DNA from: Lacisediminihabitans changchengi
GTDB taxonomy: Bacteria > Actinomycetota > Actinomycetes > Actinomycetales > Microbacteriaceae
Length of the DNA: 64,000 nt
Direction: 5' to 3'
Assembly: GCF_016634425.1 (NCBI RefSeq)
Contig: NZ_JAEPES010000002.1
Location: forward strand, 1 to 64,000
The notes beneath the pieces are model-generated. The model worked only from the letters and a program-made list of their open reading frames with translations, had not been told where the DNA came from and searched no databases. Position 1 is the stretch's first letter. Each line of letters starts with the position of its first letter. A program made the position numbers and the translations under genes. This document shows positions 42,479 through 51,973 of this stretch, one piece after another.

Positions 42479-43956
42479 ATGCTGCCCCAGTTCAGCACCG
42501 GATGCCCGGTTATCGTGCGCGCCATGGTCTGCGCCTGGGCGTCGGTGAGGGATGCCACGTAGTCGCAGACGCCGCGGCCCCGCGACATCCGTTCGAGGTC
42601 TGCACGGCTTGTTTGTCCCTCAAGCAGTTCGGGCTGGTCGGCGAGGGTGCGTCGGTAGCCCAGGCTGGCAAGTTCGATGAGGTCGAGCAGGCGGGCGGGT
42701 ACGCGCGGGCCGTCGTCGCGGCGCTGCAGCCAGAGATCGAGGGCTTCGACGATGGTGCCGAGCACGAACTCCTGGCCCGAGCGGTAGATGCCGAGCTCCG
42801 GGCGCCGCAACACGAACTGGCGGTGCACGAACTTGAGGATCGCGATCTCGTGCCAGGCCTGCGGTGCGAGGCGGATGTAGCCGGAACGGGCCGGGGGATC
42901 ATCCGTCACTACGACCGAGGCCTGCAGGTGCGCGAGCCAGGTCGAGACGAAAGACGAGAGGTTGCGCTGGGCCGCCAGCGAACCGTCGAACGGCACCGTG
43001 AGCACGCCCTCGACCAGGTCGTCGCGCACGCTGCGCACCGCCTGCTCGAAGCGATCGTCGTCGGCGATCCACGGGTCGCTGCGGTGCATCTTCAGCCGCA
43101 GCGCCTCCAGCGCGGCTCCCGGGCCGCCGTCCGCACCGCGCGCGTCGAGCCAGCCTCGGAACTCGCGCTCCACCTCGGCGTAGCTCAGCACGCCGACGCG
43201 GTAGAAGTCGTCGAGGTCGTGCAGGGCGTAGGTGATGTCGTCGGCGAGATCCATCACCGAGCACTCGAGCGTCTGCCGCCACTGGCCGATCGCCGGATAG
43301 GACTCCCGTACCAGTTGGAGCTCGGGCAGATTGAGCACGTATGCCGACATCTTCGCCGGCCCGTAGCCATCGGATGCCGGGCGCGCCCCGAGCGGGAAGT
43401 CGCTCGTCGGGTGCACAACACGACGGCTCCACGGGTACTTGAGCACGGACGCCCGGACAGCCGCGGTGAGATTGAGGCCCGTGGTGGCGGCGTCGCAGAC
43501 ATCCAGTTCCACCAGGGTGCGGAAGGTCTGCGCGTTGCCCTCGAAGCCCTCGCTGAGGCCGAAATGGTCTTTCGCCAGTCGGTCGAGAGCGTGCTCGCCG
43601 CTGTGCCCGAACGGCGGATGCCCGATGTCGTGCGCCCACCCGCCGGCTTGGGCGACCAAGGGGTCGCATCCCCCCAGGGCGGCGATTGTGGGCGCGAACT
43701 CCTCGCGGGTGCCGAGGTCGGCGGCGATGGTCCAGGCGACGGACGCGACCTTCATGGAGTGGGTCATCCGGTTGTGCACCATCTGGGTGGAATCGCTCTG
43801 GGACAGCACCTGGGTCACCGCCGACAGCCGCGAGAAATACGGCGAGATGGCGATGCGCTCGAGGTCGGTGCGGTACGCGGCATCGGCGCTCTCTTTGCTG
43901 GTGCCGGTCGGGCGGTCCTCGTGGGTGCGCCGCGCGAGGCGGGGATCGAGCGTCAT
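42475..43956 (-). CDS. dgt: Deoxyguanosinetriphosphate triphosphohydrolase-like HD protein
   Basis: This 493-residue protein starts at ATG 43956 (MTLDPRLARRTHEDR). The HD-domain metal ligands are His66 (RMTHSMKV), His109-Asp110 (WAHDIGHPPFGHSGE) and Asp in MDLADDITYALHD. dGTPases cut dNTPs to deoxynucleoside and tripolyphosphate, controlling nucleotide pools. An in-frame extension upstream to 44034 runs into an 11-bp tandem repeat and is rejected. The length fits the actinobacterial branch. Confidence 0.9.
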   Translation of the reverse strand: MTLDPRLARRTHEDRPTGTSKESADAAYRTDLERIAISPYFSRLSAVTQVLSQSDSTQMVHNRMTHSMKVASVAWTIAADLGTREEFAPTIAALGGCDPLVAQAGGWAHDIGHPPFGHSGEHALDRLAKDHFGLSEGFEGNAQTFRTLVELDVCDAATTGLNLTAAVRASVLKYPWSRRVVHPTSDFPLGARPASDGYGPAKMSAYVLNLPELQLVRESYPAIGQWRQTLECSVMDLADDITYALHDLDDFYRVGVLSYAEVEREFRGWLDARGADGGPGAALEALRLKMHRSDPWIADDDRFEQAVRSVRDDLVEGVLTVPFDGSLAAQRNLSSFVSTWLAHLQASVVVTDDPPARSGYIRLAPQAWHEIAILKFVHRQFVLRRPELGIYRSGQEFVLGTIVEALDLWLQRRDDGPRVPARLLDLIELASLGYRRTLADQPELLEGQTSRADLERMSRGRGVCDYVASLTDAQAQTMARTITGHPVLNWGSI

Positions 43957-44030
43957 CCCCGTATTCTGCCCCGTCGGTGCGCAATGCTCTGTTACTGCTG
44001 ACTTCCGAGGCATTGCTGATGACTTCTTCG

Positions 44031-44085
44031 TCACTTCCTCGTCACTTCCTCGTCACTTCCTTGTCACTTTCTCGTCACTTCCGAA
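44031..44085. repeat. 11-bp tandem repeat, five copies
   Basis: Units start at 44031, 44042, 44053, 44064 and 44075 with consensus TCACTTCCTCG; a sixth, degenerate unit precedes them. The array lies just upstream of the dGTPase-like gene, where length changes could alter its leader. Its last unit forms the left arm of the inverted repeat that follows. Confidence 0.85.
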
Positions 44086-44167
44086 ATGCAGGAAATTCCT
44101 CGCGTGGTGCGGCGTTTCGCCGACGACGCGCCGCGCTCGAGCTCGAAAGGCCTTCATTTCGGAAGTG
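44076..44167. repeat. 13-bp perfect inverted repeat enclosing 66 bp
   Basis: CACTTCCGAAATG (44076-44088) is matched by CATTTCGGAAGTG (44155-44167). The interior has a GC-rich core but no coding sequence. The layout resembles the ends of a miniature transposable element, though no target-site duplication is clear. Confidence 0.7.
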
Positions 44168-44205
44168 GGCGGATGGCGGAAGGGGGGGGCGGATGTCGTG
44201 GGCCG

Positions 44206-44484
44206 GGGCTGACCGAGACCATCGGGTCATCAGTGCGGATGTACCGGGTAAACGCCGCGATCCCGCCGTCGCAATTGTCCCGTCGCGTCGAGGTGCCGTC
44301 GGGTTTCTCGATCTTCCCGGGCGACCTGGTGCGGCCGCCGACGGAGCGGCTTTCGCGAAGCACCAACCTGGTCTTCCATTCGGAGCCGGCAGCGGGCGGG
44401 CACTTCGCGCCGATCGAGCAGCCCGAGGTGTACGCGCAGGAGTTGCGGGACTTCTTCCTGCCGTTTCGGTCGAGCCACCCCTGA
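44206..44484 (+). pseudogene. C-terminal remnant of an epoxide hydrolase-type alpha/beta hydrolase
   Basis: Translation gives LTETIGSSVRMYRVNA, then VPSGFSIFPGDLVRPP, and finally GGHFAPIEQPEVYAQELRDFF, which line up with the last ~90 residues of epoxide hydrolases, including the catalytic His of GGHF. The nucleophile Asp and the rest of the fold are absent and no start codon with a ribosome site exists. The gene was cut at the inverted repeat ending at 44167. Confidence 0.7.
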
Positions 44485-44567
44485 TCGGGGGATCCCTGCA
44501 TTGGGGGATTCGAGAGGAACTCACAAGCCGCTACGGTCGACTCATTGCCCGCCACCCTAGGAGATCC

Positions 44568-44900
44568 ATGAGCGACATCACTATTCCCGAGCCCACCGCC
44601 GTTGCGCCCGAGCCGACTGCCGTGCCCACCGCAACACCGCAGGGACCGGCCGTCACCAACGTCTACGTGCAGCAGGCGTCGGCACCGGCGCTACCGCCGC
44701 GATCGGTCGGTGCCGCGTACGCCTTCCTGCTTCTGCTCGGCGTCCTTGGAGCGCACAAGTTCTACCTCGGCAAGGGCGGCATGGGAGTGCTGTACATCTT
44801 CACTGTCGGGATCTTCGGCATTGGCATCCTGATCGATCTCTTCACGCTGCCGTCACAGGTGCGCGCAACCAACGCGCGTCGCGCGGTGGGCATCGCGTAA
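44568..44900 (+). CDS. TM2 domain membrane protein
   Basis: This 110-residue protein starts at ATG 44568 with TAGGAGATC upstream. A polar Pro/Thr-rich N-terminus (~45 residues) precedes a TM2 domain of two helices (AAYAFLLLLGVLGAHKFYLG, MGVLYIFTVGIFGIGILIDL) with the conserved H-K-F-Y-L-G between them. The function of bacterial TM2 proteins is not known. Confidence 0.88.
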   Translation: MSDITIPEPTAVAPEPTAVPTATPQGPAVTNVYVQQASAPALPPRSVGAAYAFLLLLGVLGAHKFYLGKGGMGVLYIFTVGIFGIGILIDLFTLPSQVRATNARRAVGIA

Positions 44901-44922
44901 CTTCTCTCACCGCACGATACGA

Positions 44923-44955
44923 AACCCCCGTGGTCCGATGAGGACGACGGGGGTT
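44923..44955. terminator. Bidirectional terminator hairpin
   Basis: AACCCCCGT (44923-44931) pairs with ACGGGGGTT (44947-44955), 15 bases apart, 22 bp after the TM2 gene stop and just beyond the stop of the convergent reductase-like gene. Confidence 0.72.
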
Positions 44956-44969
44956 GTGCGTTTCGACGC

Positions 44970-45521
44970 TCAGGCGACGCGGTAGCGCAGATAGACCACG
45001 TCGCTCGCGTCAAACCGACGTTCCTCGAGGAGCTGCAGCGACATCCGGAGTCCGTCGGGGAGAAACCGGGTTCCGCCACCCACGACGACCGGGCAGACGA
45101 ACTGCAGGATCTCGTCGACCAGCCCCGCGCGCAATGCTTCAGCCGCGATGCCTGGGCCGCCGATCACCAGATCGTGTTCGGAGCGGTCTTTGAGGCGCGC
45201 AACTTCGGTTGCATCGAAGTCGCGGCGAAGATCGGTGCGGGCGGTGTCGACGCGATCAAGGGTGCGGGAAAAGACCAGCTTGTCGGCTGCGTGCCACTGC
45301 TCTGCGAAATCCCGCATTTCGGGTGCGTCATTGTCGATGGTCTCCCACGCAGTCATCACGTCGTAGGTGCGGCGGCCGAACAGCCAGGTGCGGCTGGAGC
45401 GCTGCAGGTCGTTGATGAATCCGTGTACCTCGGCGTCCGGTGCCGCCCACCGGAAGTCGCCGTCACGGTCGGCGATGTACCCGTCGAGGGAGCTGATGCT
45501 CGAATAGATCAGTCTGGCCAC
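44970..45521 (-). CDS. Dihydrofolate reductase-like (RibD C-terminal domain) protein
   Basis: This 183-residue protein starts at GTG 45521 with GGAGG upstream; the longer open frame to 45827 lacks coding character. SISSLDGYIADRDGDFRW, WLFGRRTYDVM and DLVIGGPGIAAEALRAGLVD are typical of the YwjB/YyaP group of RibD_C/DHFR-fold proteins, NADPH-dependent reductases of unassigned substrate. Confidence 0.85.
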   Translation of the reverse strand: MARLIYSSISSLDGYIADRDGDFRWAAPDAEVHGFINDLQRSSRTWLFGRRTYDVMTAWETIDNDAPEMRDFAEQWHAADKLVFSRTLDRVDTARTDLRRDFDATEVARLKDRSEHDLVIGGPGIAAEALRAGLVDEILQFVCPVVVGGGTRFLPDGLRMSLQLLEERRFDASDVVYLRYRVA

Positions 45522-45675
45522 GGTGCCTCCGTCTTGTACCGGTTCCTGTTTACTCCGGTTTCCCTCTTTCAGGACCACGGATAATCGTGGGCCGCTGCCA
45601 CACCTCGGCACCGACGGGCTGGCATGACGAGCAGCGCACTCCACTCCGGGACCCTTTCTCGCCGAACTGTGGTAG

Positions 45676-46188
45676 CTCAGCGCCTCCGAGGGTGACCGGT
45701 TGTGTGAGGTCGGCGAAGCAAACCGACAGGCAACCGGGTTAGATGGGTCCGCTCTGCCGGCCCGATACCCGGCACTCGGTGAGGCACTCACCACCGGCGC
45801 TGTCAGTGTCGACGCCGCCGCGGTCATTTTGCACGAGCTCGAACAAGCAGCCCCGTTCTGCGGTGAAGTGCTCGACGTGGGTCGGTCACGGCGGTTATTC
45901 AGCAGCGCCCAACGTCAGGCGTTGGCAGAGTGATATTGCGGATGTGCGTTCCCGGCGTGCGGGCACCCACCGGGCTACACCGATGCGCATCACGTGCACT
46001 GGCGGTCGAACGGTGGGCCGACTGACCTGGCCAATGGGATTCCGTTGTGTTCGTTCCATCACCACCGTGTGCACGACGACGGATGGGAGATCGTGATGCG
46101 CGATGAGGTTCCGTATTTCATTCCACCACCCTGGATCGACCCCGACCAGATTCCTCGACGAGGAGGGAGGGTGATGCTGGTCAGCTGA
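45676..46188 (+). pseudogene. DUF222/HNH endonuclease, 5'-truncated and with an in-frame TGA
   Basis: The frame reads DGSALPARYPALGEALTTGA, DAAAVILHELEQAAP and DVGRSRRLFSSAQRQALAE, then a TGA at 45931-45933, then CAFPACGHPPGYTDAHHVHW, SNGGPTDLANGIPLCSFHHH and the usual PPPWIDPDQIPRRG ending. This is the C-terminal part of the DUF222-HNH family, whose members are usually over 400 residues. The HNH residues (DAHH, N, H) survive. The N-terminal two thirds is missing and the TGA stands where family members have Arg, consistent with CGA to TGA. Confidence 0.85.
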
Positions 46189-46277
46189 CTGTGCGACATC
46201 GCGTGATCGAGCCACCCCGCACTGGGGTAGTGCGATGCCCTTCGCTCGCGCCTAGCGTTGTGCGCGGGGGTACGGCA

Positions 46278-46514
46278 ATGGCAAGTAGAACGGCGCGGCA
46301 GCAACCCGCCTCCGCGGCGGGATTCCGCAATGTCGCCTCGCGAGCAACGGATGTCGACGGCCTTCGCCTGACGAGCCGCGAACCCGAACGTCGCTACGAA
46401 ACACACCGGGGCCGAGGCGTCGTCACGATCCTTGTCGTGCTGATCGGCATGCCGGCTGCGGTGATCGCCGCCCTCATCGGGTTCACGTCGATCGTGGGGA
46501 CCCTGGCGCAGTAG
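46278..46514 (+). CDS. Small single-pass membrane protein
   Basis: This 78-residue protein starts at ATG 46278 with GCGGGGGTA upstream. It has a basic, polar N-terminal ~50 residues and one hydrophobic C-terminal segment (VVTILVVLIGMPAAVIAALIG). No family is recognised. Confidence 0.5.
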   Translation: MASRTARQQPASAAGFRNVASRATDVDGLRLTSREPERRYETHRGRGVVTILVVLIGMPAAVIAALIGFTSIVGTLAQ

Positions 46515-46556
46515 GCAGCGCCCGAGGGACAAGGCCGCGTATCGAGGCCCGGCCAG

Positions 46557-47237
46557 CTAATCCTTCAGCTGCTGGTGCGAGTTGGCGAAGGAGATCGAGT
46601 TCGCGGTGACCCCGACCAGCCCGAGACTCACGCGCAGCAACTCCGGCGGCAGCTCGTTTCCGGGCGGCGGTGTGGCTGCGCCGAAGTTCAGCGCCGTGCC
46701 ATCGCCGAGCGTTGCCGTCGCCGAATCTAGGTAGACCTGCACGTTGCCGTTCAGCTCCATGCGGTCAGACGTGCTCACCAGCGACGGGCCGGTCGACTTG
46801 CGCACGTCGAGCACGAAGTCGGTGACGACCACGTCGTCGGCACTCACCTTGAGGGCAGTGGCTCGGGAGCCGTCGGCGAGTGGGACGGTGACCACGGCGA
46901 TTCCGTGAAGTCCAGAGATCGTGATGGACGATCCGCCGAGAGTCGCCGCGGGCAACGTGAACGTCGGGGCCGAGTCATCCGCAACCGGCGTCGGCGGTGG
47001 CGTCTCGCCCGGCGTCCCCGGCACCGCCGGAACCGCGGGCTGCCCCGGAGTGACACCGAGCAGCGGGATCGGAACGGCGATACCGGGAGCCTTCGGCGGA
47101 CTGCTGGGGGTGCTCGACGAGGTTGGGGTCGGCGACGGGCTAGTACTCGGCGCCGCACAGGGCATGATGATCGGCAGACACAGCGCGGCAGGCTCGGCAC
47201 GCGCCGCACCAATGCCGCTCAGGGCGAGCACCAGCAC
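46557..47237 (-). CDS. Secreted protein with Pro/Ser/Thr linker, third gene of DUF6230-DUF6114 operon
   Basis: The product is about 226 residues. The signal peptide (AAVLVLALSGIGAARA) is followed by a Ser/Pro/Thr linker and a beta-rich domain (PAATLGGSSITISGLHGIAV, DDVVVTDFVLDVRK, NGNVQVYLDSATATLGDG). The first available start is GTG 47237, which leaves the signal peptide without its basic n-region; the RSRTT residues just upstream are in frame but no ATG, GTG or TTG precedes them before a stop. The start is therefore uncertain, perhaps a rare codon. It probably acts on the cell surface with the two upstream products. Confidence 0.62.
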   Translation of the reverse strand: MLVLALSGIGAARAEPAALCLPIIMPCAAPSTSPSPTPTSSSTPSSPPKAPGIAVPIPLLGVTPGQPAVPAVPGTPGETPPPTPVADDSAPTFTLPAATLGGSSITISGLHGIAVVTVPLADGSRATALKVSADDVVVTDFVLDVRKSTGPSLVSTSDRMELNGNVQVYLDSATATLGDGTALNFGAATPPPGNELPPELLRVSLGLVGVTANSISFANSHQQLKD

Positions 47238-47275
47238 AGCGGCGACCGCCGCCGTGGTTCGGGAGCGTTGGCCGG

Positions 47276-47770
47276 TTAACGCCGGCCGCGCGCTAAAGGG
47301 CGCTTCGCCCCCTCGTCGGCGTGCTCATCCTGCGACTCGTCGGCGTCATCAGGGGTGGCGGCGATCGCGTCGAACTCCTCACCGGACGGGCTGTCGGTAA
47401 CGGAGTCATCCGGCGACTCCTCCGGCGCGACGTCTTTGGGCATCCAGGCGACGACCAACACACCGCCGACCGCACCGAGCAGCATCCCGATGACGAAACC
47501 GCCGAGGTTCACCCCGATCAGCGAATACACCGAGAGCGCGAGGGCGATCACTCCGTAGAAGATCCGGTGCACCGGCATGGCGATGGCGAGGATGCCGAGC
47601 GCGACCAAGGCGATCGGCACGATCGTCGCCTGCAGCCCCTCGATGCCGAGCTGCACGTGGAACTTGCCGATGTCGAGCTGCCCGGAGAAGAACAGTTCGA
47701 CGCCAGCGAGCGCGACGAGCAGCCCGCCGACGGTCGGCCGACTACGACACCAGTTTCTCAAGCCCTGCAT
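47276..47770 (-). CDS. DUF6114 family membrane protein
   Basis: This 164-residue protein starts at ATG 47770, sharing one base with the upstream stop (TAATG). Its hydrophobic segments (TVGGLLVALAGVELFFSG, TIVPIALVALGILAIAMP, IFYGVIALALSVYSLIGV, GGFVIGMLLGAVGGVLVVAW) are typical of DUF6114. A long acidic tail ends KRPLARGRR. DUF6114 genes are regularly found directly after DUF6230 genes in actinobacteria; function unknown. Confidence 0.82.
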   Translation of the reverse strand: MQGLRNWCRSRPTVGGLLVALAGVELFFSGQLDIGKFHVQLGIEGLQATIVPIALVALGILAIAMPVHRIFYGVIALALSVYSLIGVNLGGFVIGMLLGAVGGVLVVAWMPKDVAPEESPDDSVTDSPSGEEFDAIAATPDDADESQDEHADEGAKRPLARGRR

Positions 47771-48363
47771 TAGAAGCAGGTCTTTCCGTCGGTGAGCTCC
47801 AGGTGCATCCCCGTCAAGGTGAACACGGATGCCTGGGTCGACCACGCGGTCTGTTGCAGGTTCGAGATGCTGATGCCGTCGGCATCCTGAGCGAAGTCAC
47901 CGGCCTGACCCTTGGCGTCTGTCTTGACCGTCGACGCGTCGACACCGATACGGATGTTGGTGAAACTCGAGTCACCCTTGAGGTCGGTCATCCCGATCTG
48001 CAGGTCGCTCGCCGACGCCGGCTTGCCCCCACCGCCCGCGGTGATGAGCACGCCCATCTTGCCGAGCGGAGTGTCGGTGACGACCGACTGGCAGAGATCG
48101 GAGAGCGTCGCCGACGTGATGTTCGCGATCGCGGCCTGGTGGTCCTTGCCCGCGGTATCGGTGGCGACACCGGCATACTGCGAGAAGCCCGTGCCCTCGA
48201 GCTTCGATGCCCCGATCTGGAACTGGCTGCCGGAGACCGAGAACGACACCGGGACAGCGCCCTGCGCGACCCCGCCCATCAAGACGCTGGCGGCGATCGC
48301 CACCGGCACCGCGGCCAGCACGATACGACCGGAATGGGAGCGGGTGAGCCTTCTGAGCTTCAT
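47770..48363 (-). CDS. DUF6230 family secreted protein
   Basis: This 197-residue protein starts at ATG 48363, preceded by AAGGAGGATTC. The signal peptide RIVLAAVPVAIAASVLMGGV ends at AQGA, then VPVSFSVSGSQFQIGASKLE begins the DUF6230 domain, which finishes with a Cys pair-like end (LCQSVV, GKTCF). These are exported actinobacterial proteins, coupled to the DUF6114 membrane protein. Confidence 0.82.
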   Translation of the reverse strand: MKLRRLTRSHSGRIVLAAVPVAIAASVLMGGVAQGAVPVSFSVSGSQFQIGASKLEGTGFSQYAGVATDTAGKDHQAAIANITSATLSDLCQSVVTDTPLGKMGVLITAGGGGKPASASDLQIGMTDLKGDSSFTNIRIGVDASTVKTDAKGQAGDFAQDADGISISNLQQTAWSTQASVFTLTGMHLELTDGKTCF

Positions 48364-48491
48364 GAATCCTCCTTGATTCAGCGGGTGCGTGAGGGCGCAT
48401 GACACTGTGCCCTCCACCGGAAGAGATGCTTTCGCGGCGCAACTATGACGCGGATGGGAGAAAATTTCTGCGGCGCGGGCATCATGGGGGG

Positions 48492-49421
48492 ATGAAGATT
48501 TTCACCCCTCCCCAGACCACGCTCGAGGCCTCCAACGTCATCCTCGGGCTCATGAGGATCGCCGACCTCGACGACACGGAAGTGCAGAACCTGGTCGGCA
48601 CCGCCATCGACTCCGGCATCAACTTCTTCGACCACGCCGACGTGTACGGTGCGACGACGCACGGCTGTGAACAGCGCTTCGGCGAGGCGATCACGTTCAC
48701 CGACGCGGAGCGCGAGTCGGTCATCATCCAGTCCAAGACCGGTATTCGCAACGGCTTCTGGGACTTCTCGAAGGAGCACATCCTCGAGTCGGTCGACGAA
48801 TCGTTGACGGCGCTGAACACCCCGTACCTCGACATCCTGCTGCTGCACCGTCCCGACACCCTGATGGAGCCGGATGAGATCGCCGCGGCTTTCGACGAGC
48901 TGCAGAGCTCGGGCAAGGTGCGCAACTTCGGCGTTTCGAACCAGACGCCCGGCCAGATCGAACTGTTGAAGCGCTCGGTGAACCAGCCACTGGCGTTCAA
49001 CCAGGTGCAGCTGAGCATCACCCACGCTCCGCTGTTCGCGCAGGGGGTCGCGGCCAACATGGCCGGACTCGACCAGTCGATCGACCGCGACAACGGCATC
49101 CTCGACTACAGCCGCCTGAACGACATCACCCTGCAGGCCTGGTCGCCGTTTCAGAAGGGCTTCTTCGACGGAGTGTTCCTCGGAGACCGCGAGCACTTCG
49201 CCGAACTGAACGACGTGCTCGCCGAGCTCGCCGTGAAGTACGAGGTGACCCCGACCGGCATCGCCGTCGCCTGGATCACCCGTCACCCGGCGAACCTGCA
49301 GGTCGTGCTCGGCACCACCAAACCCGAGCGCGTGATCGAGTCGGCGGCCGGGTCGGAGATTCCGCTCACCCGCCAGGAGTGGTACCGCCTGTTCACGGCG
49401 GCGGGGCACATCCTCCCGTAG
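48492..49421 (+). CDS. Aldo/keto reductase, YdhF type
   Basis: This 309-residue TIM-barrel oxidoreductase starts at ATG 48492 after GGGGGG. The tetrad is Asp and Tyr in FFDHADVYG, Lys in IIQSKTGIR and His in ILLLHRPD. The C-terminal NADPH-binding end is [10 protein letters not shown]. The group is close to E. coli YdhF (predicted oxidoreductase); the substrate is not known. Confidence 0.88.
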   Translation: MKIFTPPQTTLEASNVILGLMRIADLDDTEVQNLVGTAIDSGINFFDHADVYGATTHGCEQRFGEAITFTDAERESVIIQSKTGIRNGFWDFSKEHILESVDESLTALNTPYLDILLLHRPDTLMEPDEIAAAFDELQSSGKVRNFGVSNQTPGQIELLKRSVNQPLAFNQVQLSITHAPLFAQGVAANMAGLDQSIDRDNGILDYSRLNDITLQAWSPFQKGFFDGVFLGDREHFAELNDVLAELAVKYEVTPTGIAVAWITRHPANLQVVLGTTKPERVIESAAGSEIPLTRQEWYRLFTAAGHILP

Positions 49422-49430
49422 AACGCCGGC

Positions 49431-49458
49431 CGAGTAGCAACTCCGCGATTGCTACTCG
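49431..49458. terminator. Hairpin after the aldo/keto reductase gene
   Basis: CGAGTAGCAA (49431-49440) pairs with TTGCTACTCG (49449-49458) over an 8-base loop, 10 bp after the stop. The GAGTAG/CTACTC ends recall the REP-like repeats elsewhere in the window. Confidence 0.65.
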
Positions 49459-49525
49459 ACCGCCGCCTCCCGAGGGGGGACCAAAGCCCATAGCAATGCG
49501 GCGGCCGGTGGGGTTGGATCAATCC

Positions 49526-51967
49526 ATGACACCGTGGAAGTACGTCGAACCGAAAGACCTTTCCGCCGAAACCCTGCAGCGCCTCAATCATTGGTGGCGC
49601 GCGGCCAACTACCTCTCCATCGGGCAGATCTACCTGCTCGACAACCCGCTATTGCGCAGGCCCCTGACGACGGATGACATCAAGTCCCGTCTTCTCGGAC
49701 ACTGGGGCACCACCCCCGGCCTCAACTTCATCTACGCGCAGCTGAATCGGGCCATCCGCGAGCGCGACCTCAGCACGATCTACATCACCGGGCCGGGCCA
49801 TGGCGGCCCGGGCATGGTCGCTAACTCCTATCTCGACGGCACCTACAGCGAGCTGTATCCGCAGATCCCGCAGACCGAGGACGGCATCCGCAAACTGTTC
49901 CGGCAGTTCTCGTTCCCCGGCGGCATCCCCTCGCACGCTGCCCCCAACGTGCCGGGCTCGATCAACGAGGGGGGCGAGCTCGGCTACTCGCTCTCGCACG
50001 CGTACGGTGCGGCCTTCGACAACCCCGACCTGCTCGTGGCCACGGTGATCGGCGACGGCGAGGCCGAGACCGGCCCGCTCGCCACCGCCTGGCACTCGAA
50101 CAAGTTCGTCGACCCGCTGACCGACGGCGTCGTGCTGCCGATCCTCCATCTCAACGGCTACAAGATCGCTAACCCGACCGTGCTGGCGCGCATCCCCGAG
50201 GAGGAGCTGCTGCAGCTGATGCGCGGCTACGGCCACACGCCGTACATCGTCTCCGGGGGCTTCGACGACGAAGACCCGATCGAGGTGCACAAGCGCTTCG
50301 CGGCGACCCTCGACACCGTGCTCAACCAGATCGCGCAGATCAAAGCGGATGCCGCGGCCGGCACCCTCACGTCTCGCCCAGCCTGGCCGATGATCATCTT
50401 CCGTTCTCCCAAGGGCTGGACCTGCCCCAAGGAGATCGACGGACATCCGGCCGAGAACAACTGGCGCTCGCACCAGGTGCCGCTCGCCAACGCGAAAGAC
50501 ACCCCCGCGCACACCGCGCTGCTGGAGGAGTGGATGCGCTCCTACAAGCCGGAGGAGCTGTTCGATCAGGCGGGTGCCCCGATCTACGAGGCGACCGCAC
50601 TCGCCCCGGACGGCGATCTGCGGATGAGCGCTAACCCGATCGCGAACGGCGGGCTGCTGCGCACGCCGCTCGACCTGCCCGATTTTCGTGACTACGCACA
50701 GGACGTGCCGAGCCCCGGAGCAACCGCAGTGGAGGCGACGGCGGTGCTCGGGGGCTGGCTGCGCGACGTGATCGCCCGCAATCCGCGGAACTTCCGCATC
50801 TTCGGGCCGGACGAGACCGCATCCAACCGACTGCAGGCCGTGTTCGAGGTGACGAACAAGCAGTGGGATGCGGAGAGCTGGCCGATCGACCAGCTCGATA
50901 ACCACCTGGCGAAGGCCGGCCGCGTGATGGAGATGCTCAGCGAACACCAGTGCGAGGGATGGCTGGAGGGCTACCTGCTCACCGGTCGACACGGTCTGAT
51001 CAATTCGTACGAGGCGTTCATCCACATCATCGACTCGATGTTCAACCAGCACGCCAAGTGGCTGGAGTCGGCGAAGGCTGTGCCATGGCGTCGCCCGATC
51101 GCCTCGCTCAACTATCTGCTGTCGTCGCACGTCTGGCGGCAAGACCACAACGGCTTCTCGCATCAAGACCCGGGGTTCATCGACCACGTCGTCAACAAGA
51201 AAGCCAGCATCGTTCGGGTCTACCTGCCGTTCGACGCCAACACCCTGCTCTCGACGTATGACCACTGCCTGCGCACCACCGACTATGTGAATGTCGTGGT
51301 CGCCGGCAAGCAGCCGGCGCCGAACTGGCTGACCATCGACCAGGCCATCGACCACTGCACCCGCGGCCTTGGCCTGTTCCAGTGGGCGGGCAGCGAGGTC
51401 GCCGGCGAGCAGCCGGATGTGGTGATGGCGTCGGCCGGGGACGTTCCGACCCTCGAGATGCTGGCGGCGGTCAGCATCCTGAAGGAGCGCGTTCCGGAGC
51501 TGCGGGTGCGTGTGGTCAACGTCGTCGACCTGATGCGCCTGCAGAATTCGACAGAGCATCCGCACGGGCTGAGTGACCGCGAGTACGACGCGATCTTCAC
51601 CACGGATAAGCCGGTGATCTTCGCGTATCACGGGTATCCGTGGCTGATCCACCGTCTCATCTACAAGCGCGCGGGCAATGCCAACGTGCACGTGCGCGGG
51701 TTCATCGAGGAGGGCACGACCACCACGCCGTTCGACATGCTGATGTTGAACAGTCTCGACCGCTATCAGCTCGTCATCGACACGCTCGACCGGGTGCCGG
51801 GGCTGGGCGAGCGCCAGGCCGGGCTGCGGCAGGACATGCAGGATGCCCGGCTGAAGGCCCGCGCGTACACCCGCGAATACGGCGTCGACATCCCCGCCGT
51901 CACCGAGTGGAGCTGGAGCGGCGTCGCGCAGGACGAGGCCGACGATACCGGGGGCGACAACGTCTGA
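49526..51967 (+). CDS. xfp: Phosphoketolase (xylulose-5-phosphate/fructose-6-phosphate)
   Basis: This 813-residue thiamine-diphosphate enzyme has family motifs [31 protein letters not shown] (20 residues), [16 protein letters not shown] for cofactor binding and [16 protein letters not shown]. It splits xylulose 5-phosphate or fructose 6-phosphate into acetyl phosphate plus glyceraldehyde 3-phosphate or erythrose 4-phosphate. I chose ATG 49526 (MTPWKYVEP), which gives the usual length; upstream in-frame codons are not family-like. It could receive pentose phosphates made from arabinose imported by the two sugar loci. Confidence 0.95.
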   Translation: MTPWKYVEPKDLSAETLQRLNHWWRAANYLSIGQIYLLDNPLLRRPLTTDDIKSRLLGHWGTTPGLNFIYAQLNRAIRERDLSTIYITGPGHGGPGMVANSYLDGTYSELYPQIPQTEDGIRKLFRQFSFPGGIPSHAAPNVPGSINEGGELGYSLSHAYGAAFDNPDLLVATVIGDGEAETGPLATAWHSNKFVDPLTDGVVLPILHLNGYKIANPTVLARIPEEELLQLMRGYGHTPYIVSGGFDDEDPIEVHKRFAATLDTVLNQIAQIKADAAAGTLTSRPAWPMIIFRSPKGWTCPKEIDGHPAENNWRSHQVPLANAKDTPAHTALLEEWMRSYKPEELFDQAGAPIYEATALAPDGDLRMSANPIANGGLLRTPLDLPDFRDYAQDVPSPGATAVEATAVLGGWLRDVIARNPRNFRIFGPDETASNRLQAVFEVTNKQWDAESWPIDQLDNHLAKAGRVMEMLSEHQCEGWLEGYLLTGRHGLINSYEAFIHIIDSMFNQHAKWLESAKAVPWRRPIASLNYLLSSHVWRQDHNGFSHQDPGFIDHVVNKKASIVRVYLPFDANTLLSTYDHCLRTTDYVNVVVAGKQPAPNWLTIDQAIDHCTRGLGLFQWAGSEVAGEQPDVVMASAGDVPTLEMLAAVSILKERVPELRVRVVNVVDLMRLQNSTEHPHGLSDREYDAIFTTDKPVIFAYHGYPWLIHRLIYKRAGNANVHVRGFIEEGTTTTPFDMLMLNSLDRYQLVIDTLDRVPGLGERQAGLRQDMQDARLKARAYTREYGVDIPAVTEWSWSGVAQDEADDTGGDNV

Positions 51968-51973
51968 GCTGCC

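Noticed and set aside
44031..44085. CRISPR array
   Set aside because: The 11-bp units are directly adjacent without spacers and no cas genes are present.
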